A stretch of 64,000 nt of DNA from Apiosordaria backusii (lineage: Eukaryota > Ascomycota > Sordariomycetes > Sordariales > Lasiosphaeriaceae), in the NCBI GenBank assembly GCA_030549205.1, contig JAUKTV010000001.1:4898001-4962000 (forward strand), written 5' to 3'. The translations under genes and the position numbers were made by a program. The notes below the pieces were generated by a model. The model worked only from the letters and a program-made list of their open reading frames with translations, was not told where the DNA came from and made no database searches. Within the stretch, counting starts at the first letter, position 1. Every line of letters starts with the position of its first letter. Below are positions 56,198 through 64,000 of the stretch, piece after piece.

Positions 56198-57905
56198 GAT
56201 TGGCAACGGTTAGTTTAACGATGTTTATTATATGGGTATGTGGTAGTAGTTTGTAGTCGGTAAATCTTGGACAGTTTTCCTAGGTTGATATTTGAGGACT
56301 CCTTGTTCCAAGGTTTCGGTGGGATGGATCCACCAGTCGCCTGATGGTTCGAGAAAGCCGACACTGGCAGCGAGCCGTTGGGGATAACGGGCCAAGATAA
56401 GAAAATTCTCAAAGGGAATGGAATTATGGAACTGGAAATGGAAATGTTCATACCCGAGGCGCAGCGGCCTCGCTGCTCTGGTTGTCTGAAGCGACCATTT
56501 GGGCGCTGTTAAATGTACTGTTATGTGTGAGGTGGGCCGGACAAGACTCCTGCGCTGTCAGGTCACCTCAGCAGAGGAGGGGGGCAGCGGGGAACGGGCG
56601 GCAGCTAAAGCAAACGGGGCTGCTAGACTCGGCGACGTGTATGGAGGTTGGGCGAACAATCGAGGTGCGCAAATGCAACCGCTTGTCTTCCGAGGCTGAG
56701 GAAGGCAACAATATCTCAGGGCTCGTTGGATATCTGAGGGCAAATGTGATGGGAAGAGCTCTCGTGCGACGAACAGCGGCGAGCCGACAGCGATGGAACG
56801 CACGGATAAGTAAGGCAGGCAAGGCAAGGCACGTGTAGGTGGGGTGCTCGCTAGGTACGGCCGGCTTGGAATCGGGCCAGATCTGTGACGGCTTGGTTGT
56901 CCTTGGAGAGTCCTTGGTTTGGTGGAAGTGTCCTGGAGATGACCGCAGATTCGGGAGTTGGAGGACAGAGGGGAGGTTATGTCTGTCTGCTGAGGTAGAA
57001 TTTGCCCCTGTGCTGCTGAGACCAGACGAACAGGAATAGGACAAGAAAGACATCTGCAAGTTCGAGGCAAGCCGGGCGGCTGTCCCTCCAGGCGGCCAGG
57101 GGGTCCCCTTGCTCAGGGAGGTTTGCTTGGCCGGGCGCTGGCCAATGCGAGGACCCGGCGTCAGGGGTGGTCGTTGGGGGTGAAAGGCGGGGCATCGTCT
57201 GGCGCCATCACCAGACAAAGACTTCTTTAATCCACTGATTAAGAGAATTAACTCATGTTGAGAGGATATTTAGGGCGCGTGGTGCTATCAAACCAACGTC
57301 GATCAGCCATTGTTCATGACCTCCTGGCTACCTAAAAAGTGGAAATTATATGTGACCTGCCCGACCGATATGACCATATCAGGACTGGCATCACAGGAAG
57401 GCTGGCATGGCTGATGGCCTTTCGGTCAAGATGGAATTACATGTTACAAAAGTTAATTACCACCTGCTGCCACGAGGCATGGAAAAGTGTGGAGGAGCCG
57501 TGGGAGCCGTCCCCGAAGGATTCAACACTTTACCACTGACGTGAGAAGCTCAGCAAGTGACGATGGGTGCATGGATCGCCAGAGATTACATGACTGTTGA
57601 ATGGACGCCTCGGATACATCGCGGCTGTCTGTTGGTTCAATGGCCGTGCAACCGGACATTCAGAAGATCAGGGTTGGCTGAGTTGGTGATGTGATAGAGA
57701 TGACTTCGAACGAGAAACAACGGCTTCTCCCAAGCGCCCAGCCCAGTCCCCAATAAGCGCCCGCCCACATCGTGGGGTCCCTGTGTCTTGTTCGTTCAAT
57801 GTGGGTCGCTAAAGGCCGCCCCACATTTTAGACATCAAACCTCCAACCAAAAATTTTGATGGCAGCAGCCGTTGGATATCTTATACATCACACCACACAG
57901 ACACC
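56198..57905. promoter_or_regulatory. Divergent intergenic region, MAPKK / DBP8
   Basis: 1.7 kb between divergent start codons. A GC-rich stretch at 56,460-57,230 shows overlapping minus-strand frames up to 216 codons without any recognisable domain; I read it as promoter or leader sequence. The end is a CA-rich leader before DBP8. Confidence 0.45.
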
Positions 57906-59666
57906 ATGCCACCAGCTGCACTCGCTAAGGGGAGGGCGAAAGTCAAGAGGACCGGGAAAGCCATTCCGGACCCGGTCGACGAGGATATCCATTCAGCCCA
58001 CTCAGACTCAAATTCAGATGCTGGCTCAGGCTCAGATTCAGAATCGGATGATGCCGTCTCCGACCACTCAGACTCAGATTCAGATTCATTGGACAGCGAC
58101 AGCCCCAGGAAACGCCGCCGAACAGAACCAGCAGACATTGAAATCGACGACGAGGACGATGAAGATGATGTCCCAAAGGTTATTCAGTCTGCCTACAGCG
58201 TCACATCACGCATCAAACCTCAAAAATCCCAGGCCGACAAGAAGGCCGAGGCCGTAAAGCCAGCCGTACCGGAGCCGGTCACTGGGGTCACAGCTCCTAC
58301 CGATCCCAACACCACTTTTGAGTCTCTAGGTGTCCGCCCATGGCTGGTTCAGTCGCTCGCCAATATGGCTATCAAACGGCCCACCGCCATTCAGAGAGAA
58401 AGTATCCCAATGCTTCTTAAGGGAAGAGACTGCATCGGTGGCAGCAGGACAGGTTCCGGTAAAACTGTTGCCTTTTCAGTTCCCATCCTTCAACAATGGG
58501 CCGAGAATCCATCCGCCATCTTTGGCGTCATTCTCACTCCTACTCGGTGAGTTCTCATTTCACACTTATGAAATATCATCTCATATACTAATTCACATCA
58601 CAGTGAATTGGCCCTGCAAATCTACGAGCAGATCAGAGCCATCTCCTCCCCTCACTCTCTCAAAGCCATCCTCGTCACAGGCGGCTCAGACATGCGGCCC
58701 CAAGCCATCGCCCTCGCCCAAAGGCCACACATCATTATCGCCACCCCCGGCCGCCTCGCCGACCACATCCGCACTTCCGGCTACGACACCATCTGTGGCT
58801 TGAGTCGTGTACGCTTTGTCGTGCTTGATGAAGCCGACAGATTGTTAGCCGCCAACGGACCCGGGTCCATGCTCCCGGATGTGGAAGAGTGTCTCTCCGC
58901 CTTGCCACCGGCCTCGGAGCGGCAAACGCTGCTATTCACCGCTACCATTACCCCCGAAGTCATGGCTCTCAAGAATATGCCCAGGAAACCGGGGAGGGAA
59001 CCAGTGTTCGTTTGTGAAGTTGACACGGAGAAGCTGGCTATCCCACCAACGCTTAAGCAGATGCACTTGCAGGTTCCCGTGACACATAGGGAACACTATC
59101 TGCATATGTTCTTGCTGACGGAGCAAAACGTCAACAAGAGTATCATCATCTTTTGCAACAGGACGTCAACAGCAGATTTCTTGCATCATTTACTCCGGCT
59201 GCTGGATCACAGAGTAACAAGTTTACACTCTAAGCTGCCCCAACGGCAGAGGATAGACAACCTGGGGAGATTCAGGGCGTCTGCCGCGAGAATTCTGGTA
59301 GCGACGGATGTGGCGGCGAGAGGGTTGGATATTCCAGAGGTGAAGATGGTGATTAATTATGACATTCCAAGAGATCCAGATGATTACATCCATCGGGTTG
59401 GTCGTACAGCCAGAGCAGGGAGGAAAGGTGATGCGGTTACGTTTGTGGGACAGAGGGATGTTGATTTGGTGCTGGCGATTGAGCAGAGGGTGGGACGGAA
59501 AATGGAAGCGTGGGAGGAGGAGGGTGTGAACTTAGAGACGAGGGTGGTGAGGGAGGCGTTGAAGTTGGTGAGCGAGAAGAAGAGGGAGGCACTACTGGAG
59601 TTGGAGGAGGGGAAGGAGGTTGGTGGGAAGAGGAAGAGGGGGATGCAGAAGTTGAGGGCTGCTTAA
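57906..59666 (+). CDS. DBP8: DEAD-box RNA helicase Dbp8
   Basis: Two exons (57906-58546 and 58604-59666) encode 567 residues. Dbp8 works with Esf2 in early 18S rRNA processing in the nucleolus. Residues 25-130 are an acidic Ser/Asp repeat region with a basic patch (PRKRRRTEP). Helicase motifs in order: Q motif (FESLGVRPWLVQSLANMAIK, RPTAIQRESIP), Walker A (GGSRTGSGKT), Ia (TPTRELALQIYEQ, across the intron), GG, TPGRL, DEAD (VVLDEADRLL, near 289), SAT-like FTAT, then IIFCNRTSTADF, ILVATDVAARGLDIPEVKMV and YIHRVGRTARAGRKG. The SAT motif reads T-A-T. The C-terminal basic helix (KRKRGMQKLRAA) is typical of Dbp8. Its stop codon is only 28 bp from that of the convergent neighbour. Confidence 0.93.
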
Positions 59667-59694
59667 TTCTTTTGTCTTGATTGCATCTGTAGGA

Positions 59695-60845
59695 CTACTC
59701 CTCATATAATCTCAATACCCTAACTGCGTTACCCCCCATGACTAGTTCCGCTTCTTTGCTCCCCTCTCCTAACGCTTTGTCCACCGCTTCCTTGTTCACG
59801 GTTACACTCCCCCATTGCTCCTCGCCTTCTTCCAAAGGCGGGAAAAAGGGGTGATCAGTCCCGAACATTAGTCTTTCCACTCCCCCTTCGCCGCTCGCTT
59901 CGATGGCGGCTTTGAGACCAACCTCGGAGTAGACCACAGCGTCAAGATAGATCTGGCTCTTGAGAACCTCCCATATCCCCCTCCTGCCTTTCCCCTCTTC
60001 TCTATCCTTCTTGAAGAGATACCCGTCATGCCTCAAGCAGCTCTCAATTCTCCCCGCCAGGAAAGGCAGTGTCCCACCGCTGTGAGCCAAAATCATTTTC
60101 AGCTCCGGCACAGCATCAAACACCCCAGCCAAAAACATCCTCGTCACGGCAATCGTCGTCTCCATTGGGAACCCCAGTGCCAAAGGCAAGACATGCCCGT
60201 ATTCTCCTTTTGTTGCCCTCTCCCCAAAGACTTCATTGGGCAGGCCGTAATGAGGATGTAAAAAAATCGGGAGGTTGTCCTCCGCAAGTTGCTTGAGCAC
60301 AGGCAAGAGATTGGTGTCGTCGAGCCCCGAGCCAAGACCGGAGGTGCCCATGATCACTCCCCTGCAGTGGGGGAGGGTGGTGAGGTAGGTGATGGTGTCG
60401 AGGATGGTGGGAAGGGGAGCGGAGAGGGGGAGGCAGGCGAAGAAGTAGAGGCGGTTGTTGGCTTGGGAGGAGGAGCACATGGATTGGAAGTCGGCGTTGA
60501 TTTGGAGGGAGGTTTGCCCTGCTGTTGAGGGGGGGAGGAAGTCGAGCCAGGGGTTGGCGAGGGAGAGGACCGAGGTGGTGATGTTGTGGGTGTTCATGAA
60601 GGAGATTTTGGCGGGGAGGGAGGTGTAGGATTTTGTTAGGGGGCGGCCGGGGAGGTGATCGGGGGATGGGGGGGAGGATAAGAGGGGGACTTCGGCGGGG
60701 AGGAGGACGAGACGGGGGTCGGGGTGGCCGGGGAAGGACCGGATGAGGGGATGGTGGTGCGGGATTGGAGGAGGTGGATGTAGAAGGGGGGGTACATGTG
60801 GGTGTGGATGTCTACTACCACGGGGGGATTGTTTGGTGTTGTCAT
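59695..60845 (-). CDS. Isoorotate (5-carboxyuracil) decarboxylase, amidohydrolase-2 family (frame broken by one base)
   Basis: With one base added the product is 383 residues. It starts VVVDIHTHMYPPFYIHLLQS (metal-binding His14, His16), continues past the break with PRLVLLPAEV, SFMNTHNITTSVLSLANPWL, then RGVIMGTSGLGSGLDDTNLL, PIFLHPHYGLPNEVFGERAT, GYGHVLPLALGFPMETTIAV (here EYGHVL), MILAHSGGTLPFLAGRIESC, QIYLDAVVYSEVGLKAAIEA and RLMFGTDHPFFPPLEE with the metal/catalytic Asp near 331. From memory this closely matches fungal isoorotate decarboxylase, a Zn enzyme converting 5-carboxyuracil to uracil and CO2. The frame fails near 60747-60750 (G4 on the plus strand, where one more G is expected). 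A 50-nt GT-AG intron (60739-60690) would also restore frame but would delete the conserved PRLVLLPAE block. Other ACMSD-like decarboxylases are possible. Confidence 0.82.
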
Positions 60846-61408
60846 CTTGGCTGCTGGGGGAGAGTGATGATGACGATGGGAAAGGTGAATGGAGATGTCA
60901 ACGGAGGGGTTGATGATGGTGTGAGGAGGTAGGTATAAGTGAAGTGCAGCCCCCACTCCGGACTACCGTTCGTTGCGAGCCAAGACGGGTCGGAAGAGCA
61001 GCTGCTGTGTAAGTCAGCTTTTCGGATTGCCTATCACCCCGCATTCCACCTACAGTGCCGCGCTGTTATCGCTATCAGGCGAGGGGGGATGTTAGTCTTA
61101 TCATTGGCTACCTATGATTGCAAGGTCTGTCTGTCTTGAATATGGTGGTATGATTCCAGCGCATGTGACGATGCTGTCCGTGAGATATGATAGCTCTGGA
61201 GGGGCTCTGAGACATCCATCATGTGTGGTAGTACCCCTCCCGGACAGCAGCACGGAGAGCTCCGGGTGTGGTGTTTTCAACGGTTTTGTAGCACAAAGAG
61301 AGTTCATACCTTAGCTATCTATATAATCAGCTGAAGCTTCACCCCACTCTTGTTGCTTGTGTTATTGTTCATCTCTCCAGTAAGCCCCCTGAGATATTCG
61401 ACATTCGA
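60846..61408. promoter_or_regulatory. Shared divergent promoter with six GATA sites (isoorotate decarboxylase / thymine-7-hydroxylase)
   Basis: 563 bp between divergent start codons. HGATAR sites (either strand) lie at 61031-61036, 61066-61071, 61072-61077, 61098-61103, 61188-61193 and 61315-61320. Equal base frequencies would give about one to two in this length. HGATAR is the binding consensus of fungal GATA nitrogen regulators (AreA/NIT2). Confidence 0.7.
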
Positions 61409-62588
61409 ATGAAGATGGGCTCAAAAGCAGTAGAACAAGACGGCCTCGTCATCCCCGTAACTTCCCTTCCCTTCCCCCTAACCCCCAACCCCTCCCCCTT
61501 CTCCCTCCCCCTGAATACTGATGTCATACAGATCATCAACTTCTCCCCCTTCCTCACCGGCCCCCCCTCCTCCAAACTCACCACCGCCCGCTCCATCCTC
61601 CACGCCTTCCAAACCTCCGGCTTCCTCTACCTCTCCCACACCCCCATTCCAGGCCCCCTCCTCTCCACCGTCTTTTCCAACTCCGCCCTCCTATTCTCCC
61701 ACCCCCCCTCCTTCAAAAACCAGTATCTATGGACCACCCCCGCCGCAAACAGGGGCTACTCCGCCCCCGGCCGCGAAAAAGTCACCCAGCTCACCTCCCC
61801 CTCCTCCGTCTCCTCCCTCCGCGCCTCCCTCCCCGACCTAAAAGAATCCTTCGAAATCGGCCGCGAGAACGAACCCGGACACCCCAACCACTGGCCTGTA
61901 TCCCCCCAACTCCCCGATTTCAAATCTGTCATGATAGAGTTCCACCAGCGATGTCAAGAGCTTAATGTTCAAGTGATGAGAGCGATTGCTGTAGGGATGG
62001 GACTGGAAGAGGGGTTTTTTGATGGGTTTGTAGACAGGGGGGATAATACCCTGCGCTTGCTGCACTACCCCCCTGTGCAAAAAGAGAGGTTTGTTCAGGG
62101 AGCGGTTAGGGCGGGGGAGCATAGCGATTATGGGAGTATCACGCTGCTATTTCAGGATAAAAGGGGGGGGCTGCAGGTCAGGGCGCCGAATGGGAGGTTT
62201 GTGGACGCGAGGCCAGTGGAGGGGACGGTGGTGGTGAACGCGGGGGATTTGCTGGCTAGGTGGGCGAATGATGGGGTGAGGAGTACGGTTCATAGGGTTG
62301 TTGAGCCGCCTCCTCTGCTGAGTGAGGAAGAGGGGGAGGGGGAGGGTGGGGAGGTGAAGGAGTATCCGGCGAGGTATAGTGTTGCGTAAGTGACTTATTA
62401 CCTATATGAAGAGTGTGTGAGAAAAATGGAGCAAAGCTGACAAGCAAAACAGGTACTTTTGCAACCCGAACTTTGACAGTTTTATCGAGGCTATTCCGGG
62501 CACTTATGGGGGAGAGAAGGGGGAGAACAAGTATGAGGGGATTTACAGTGGGGAGTATCTCGTGCAGAGGTTGAGCGCTACTTATTAA
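61409..62588 (+). CDS. 2-oxoglutarate/Fe(II) dioxygenase, probable thymine-7-hydroxylase
   Basis: Three exons (61409-61456, 61532-62385, 62453-62588) encode 345 residues. The enzyme uses 2-oxoglutarate and O2 to oxidise thymine stepwise to 5-hydroxymethyluracil, 5-formyluracil and 5-carboxyuracil. The DIOX_N-like start is EQDGLVIPIINFSPFLTG. A middle segment TTPAANRGYSAPGREKVTQL is followed by SFEIGRENEPGHPNHWPVSP, RAIAVGMGLEEGFFDGFVD and LRLLHYPPV. The iron triad is in GEHSDYGSITLLFQDKRGGL (His213, Asp215) and RSTVHRVVEPP (His270), with the 2-oxoglutarate Arg in ARYSVAYF. Length and segment order fit fungal T7H as I remember it. Intron 1 (75 nt) is a multiple of three with no stop, so reading through it would insert 25 Pro-rich residues; removing it restores VIP-IINFSPFL. 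A related dioxygenase is possible, but the neighbouring decarboxylase supports the call. Confidence 0.85.
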
Positions 62589-63110
62589 TTCTGGGTAAGT
62601 GCATTGGCTGTGCGGGCAGTTGGTAGTTGGGAGGCAGTGGTTGGTGAGATGTTGGATGACCACAACATGGAGTCTGGGTACCTAAGGTAGTCGAATGGGT
62701 AATGATTTGTAAAGGTTAGCTTCGTTGGATACCAGTTTACTTTTTGAATAGTATTTGCCTGTTCATATTGAAATAGTTAAAATTCTGGAAATCGGTATCA
62801 ACATCAGCTTACCTAGTAACCTACCGAGGATCACTCTACGAATAAGCGCAAGCTCTTCGAGATGCTGAGAAACCCAACTTCAGTTGGGTACTATAGCCAG
62901 ATTAGAAAACACTAGAAAGTAAAATGATCGTGTGGGAACTCTAAGCATTTGATGCTGGCATGGTACCTGGTAGTTTCTTGCTATAGTCTAGTTTTCTTTT
63001 CCAAGAACGTATGCTTGACAGGAAAAGTGTACTACAAACAATATAAATTTGGTATCTCTCAAAAGAAAACTATAAACTCTCAAACAACTTCTTGAAGTAG
63101 GTCCTCGCGC

Positions 63111-63158
63111 TCGCACTCGCAACTCGCACTCGCAACTCGCACTCGCAACTCGCACTCG
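63111..63158. repeat. 13-bp minisatellite (TCGCACTCGCAAC)
   Basis: About three and a half near-perfect tandem copies of a 13-bp unit. Confidence 0.85.
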
Positions 63159-63370
63159 TACTCGTTATACTCACACACTCGCTCGCTCATGTACATCCAT
63201 CTCCAACCCTCCCCATCCTTACAAACTGAGCCGCACGACATTGCCTGTATGTACACACACATCCATCTTCCAAATTTGTGTTCAATCTCGAACTTGTGTC
63301 GCTCCGACTTGGTATTTACTCGCTCGCTCGCTTATGCACCCTGATTTCCCTTCCCTCCCGGCCTGCCTGT

Positions 63371-63397
63371 AACCTAACCTAACCTAACCTAACCTAC
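63371..63397. repeat. CCTAA pentanucleotide microsatellite
   Basis: Five copies of CCTAA; one C short of the fungal telomere unit CCCTAA, so not a telomere repeat. Confidence 0.85.
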
Positions 63398-63556
63398 CCA
63401 AAATGCCCCCATTCCAATCCGTCCATCCGCTTTGCTAAAAAAATGCGCGCCAGAATATCATCGATCAAAACGAAATACACGCACACACACGCGCACACAA
63501 AGTATACACACACCAAGGAAACCACACTAGTTATACACCCCCCTTCCTTTCCACCC

Positions 63557-64000
63557 CTAATGATGATGCATCCCCCCCATCCCCCCAAACATACTCCCAA
63601 AAGCATCCAACCCTCCTCCCACTCCCCCTCCTCCCCCGCCCAACCCCCCGCCTAACCCATCCCCCGGCCCACCAATCTCAGGCGGTTCCATATTAAACGG
63701 CATAAACCACGCCGAGCTCGGCTCCCCAAACGCAGCATGAAGAGCAGCATCTTGATGTGCCCTGCCATGGCCTCCATGCCCACCGTGATGTCGTCCACCG
63801 TGACCATGTCCATCATCCCCCCTGCCTCCAGCACCCCCACCTTCCCCGTGATCTTGTGCCCAACCTGCTAGGGAGGATGCCAAGGGGTGGTGGTCTACAC
63901 CGTTACCGTAGGCACCAAAGACTAACTGGCGATCGAGTTGCGGTAGGCCGTGGGCGCCGAGGGCACCCATTGCGAAGGGGTCAGGTGGGAAGAAGGAGTG
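63557..64000 (-). CDS. Unidentified protein, Gly/His-rich C-terminal fragment (runs off right edge)
   Basis: The frame is open from the right edge to the TAG at 63557-63559, at least 147 codons. The visible part is the C-terminus: FFPPDPFAMGALGAHGLPQL, DRQLVFGAYGNGVDHHPLAS, a His/Gly region (GHGGRHHGGHGGHGRAHQDA), ALHAAFGEPSSAWFMPFNME, then a Gly-rich tail ending GGMGGMHHH. I recognise no domain. The Met 10 codons in need not be the start, because coding continues upstream. Poly-Gly/His tails of this kind are usually disordered; no function is proposed. Confidence 0.6.
   Translation of the reverse strand, partial: HSFFPPDPFAMGALGAHGLPQLDRQLVFGAYGNGVDHHPLASSLAGWAQDHGEGGGAGGRGDDGHGHGGRHHGGHGGHGRAHQDAALHAAFGEPSSAWFMPFNMEPPEIGGPGDGLGGGLGGGGGGVGGGLDAFGSMFGGMGGMHHH

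Larger units (their letters stand above)
62589..63556. other. Convergent 3' region with tandem repeats, thymine-7-hydroxylase / right-edge gene
   Basis: 968 bp between convergent stop codons, AT-rich to 63,080, then microsatellites (63111-63158, 63371-63397) and a CA-rich end. CCTAAGGTAG palindromes lie at 62676-62691 and 62806-62829. No gene seen. Confidence 0.5.

Noticed and set aside
56558..57218. Gene on the minus strand between MAPKK and DBP8
   Set aside because: Two overlapping frames in GC-rich DNA with no domain or codon-usage support.
60690..60739. 50-nt intron explaining the frame shift in isoorotate decarboxylase
   Set aside because: It has GT-AG ends and keeps frame, but lacks a branch site and would delete the conserved PRLVLLPAE block; a missing base fits the family better.
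63371..63397. Telomere repeat tract
   Set aside because: The unit is CCTAA, not CCCTAA, only five copies, and a coding frame continues beyond it to the window edge.

Overview
The window is a piece of nuclear chromosome from a filamentous ascomycete, most likely a sordariomycete of the Sordariales type. The reasons are short GT-AG introns (about 50-240 nt) with CTAAC/CTGAC-like branch sites, fungus-specific families (ATG15, CTK3, GT90/CAP10, a Cdc4-like F-box/WD40 protein, a cell-wall-integrity MAPKK), and intergenic spacers with recurring TAGGTACCTAAGGTA-like palindromes. I find 26 protein-coding genes (two cut by the window edges) and no convincing tRNA, rRNA or transposon.

Layout. 1-9.5 kb: midasin (5' part, minus), mitochondrial ribosomal protein bL12m (plus), CTDK-I subunit CTK3 (minus), pyrroline-5-carboxylate reductase (plus), histone acetyltransferase HAT1 (minus), a ZIP metal transporter (plus). 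9.5-12.2 kb: a long gap that is partly the leader of the next gene. 12-22.7 kb, all plus: Cdc4/Fbw7-like protein, pyruvate dehydrogenase E1 alpha, DNA ligase I, parvulin PIN4. 23-25.1 kb: divergent ribosomal protein genes eS12 and uS8. 25.8-33.3 kb: GT90 glycosyltransferase, PAF1, RER1, mitochondrial enoyl-CoA hydratase. 33.5-47.1 kb: a RING/ZZ/SH3 protein, vacuolar lipase ATG15, a VPS9-domain Rab GEF, alpha-actinin. 49-56.2 kb: pseudouridine synthase PUS7, a repeat-bearing spacer, a Mkk1/2-type MAPKK. 57.9-62.6 kb: DEAD-box helicase DBP8, then a divergent pair read as isoorotate decarboxylase and thymine-7-hydroxylase. A Gly/His-rich C-terminal fragment lies at the right edge.

Most genes are unrelated housekeeping functions. 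The clearest functional unit is the divergent pair at 59.7-62.6 kb. Thymine-7-hydroxylase oxidises thymine to 5-carboxyuracil (isoorotate), and isoorotate decarboxylase turns that into uracil. The two would therefore form a complete thymine-to-uracil salvage route expressed from one 563-bp spacer that holds six GATA-factor (HGATAR) sites. A second pair, eS12/uS8, shares a ribosomal-protein promoter region, and the first uS8 intron contains a 27-bp stem-loop that could be a regulatory or processed RNA.

Two points about the sequence itself. Four otherwise healthy genes (P5C reductase, ZIP transporter, RING/ZZ/SH3 protein, isoorotate decarboxylase) carry six single-base frame breaks, mostly in C or G runs; these look like consensus errors rather than pseudogenes. 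Many genes also switch from a C-rich sense strand at the 5' end to a G-rich one at the 3' end. Exon coordinates are my own splice predictions, checked only for open frame and family fit.
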